NCBI GenBank assembly: GCA_036244855.1
Contig: BQKZ01006925.1
Span: forward strand, 13,364 to 31,406
Source: Temnopleurus reevesii
Taxonomy: Eukaryota; Echinodermata; Echinoidea; Temnopleuroida; Temnopleuridae
Direction: 5' to 3'
Length of the DNA: 18,043 bases
The position numbers were made by a program, and so were the translations under genes. The notes beneath the pieces were generated by a model. That model saw nothing but the letters and a program-made list of their open reading frames with translations. It did not search any database and was not told the origin of the DNA. Shown piece after piece: positions 17,775 to 18,043 of this stretch. Position 1 is the stretch's first letter, and each line of letters starts with the position of its first letter.

Positions 17775-17947
17775 CAGTCAACTCTACCTAAGTCGAACTT
17801 GTCTAAGTCGAATAATTGCCTAAGTCGATGTGATTTTCTGGAACAAATCATACAAAACCAGTGTGATTAGCCTTTTCTAAGTCGAAATTCTCATCAGTCA
17901 AATAAATTTGTGTGGTCCCGATAGATTCAAATTAGGCAGAGTTACCT
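17775..17947. mobile_element. worn Tc1/mariner-type MITE (CAGTCAACTCT... end)
   Basis: The left end is CAGTCAACTCTACCTAAGTC with further copies of CTAAGTCGA at 17802, 17820 and 17877. The reverse complement of the right end reads AGGTAACTCTGCCTAATTTG. The two share AACTCTRCCTAA. Repeated CTAAGTCGAA motifs and CAGT ends resemble pogo/Tigger-like MITEs, but a TA duplication is not preserved on both sides. Confidence 0.5.
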
Positions 17948-18043
17948 ATATCTAACACCTTTCTTAGTATGAAAATACCAGTGAGATTGATAAATATCCA
18001 TTCCTCGATTGTTTCAAACATCTGCAATGTAACAAGTAATATT

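Overview
The window looks like AT-rich, non-coding DNA from a marine deuterostome-type animal. An echinoderm (sea urchin-like) is my best guess. It rests on the style of the tRNA-derived SINEs, whose tail carries a GGTTGAGTGCAGCACAATGTGG-like block and whose 3' end is an ATT/TAA microsatellite, and on the dense mix of short DNA transposons. The species assignment is inference. There are no bacterial features: no operons, ribosome binding sites or CRISPR. Almost every open frame is short, AT-rich and runs through repeats.

One convincing piece of gene is present. It is a 3'-terminal coding exon on the + strand (7582-8255) with a strong polypyrimidine tract and AG acceptor, a sharp rise in GC content, and 223 codons of Ser/Pro-rich, then Met/Gln-rich, then acidic and Arg/His-rich protein ending in TAA. 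I do not recognise the family. The upstream exons are not identifiable here. The DNA upstream would be its last intron, and the DNA downstream would be 3' UTR with a candidate AATAAA at 8725.

The rest is a layered record of mobile elements. Non-autonomous DNA transposons with readable ends are: a hAT-like foldback MITE (2604-2788, 8-bp TSD); a MULE-like MITE (3791-4219, 9-bp TSD, 55-bp TIRs made of a tandem motif), possibly nested in an older inverted-repeat element (3361-4388); a Harbinger-like MITE (4701-4827, CAG TSD); a pogo/Tigger-like MITE (5473-5641, TA TSD); long inverted-repeat elements in the intron (6974-7486) and in the putative 3' UTR (8302-8649); a 240-bp element (12053-12292) that interrupts a tandem repeat; a TA-flanked MITE in two tandem copies plus one inverted copy (9647-10249, 17118-17329); and a worn element at 17775-17947.

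Four tRNA-derived SINE copies, all on the - strand, lie at the left edge and at 15110-15262, 15771-16180 and 17398-17732. The SINE tail has also been amplified into a six-unit satellite-like array (10735-11484) with alternating unit types and a 245-bp higher-order period. A second, unrelated, G-rich tandem array (about 160 bp per unit) fills 11640-13030. Smaller tandem duplications are at 1895-2045, 5030-5445, 9431-10251, 13293-13508 and 14300-14432.
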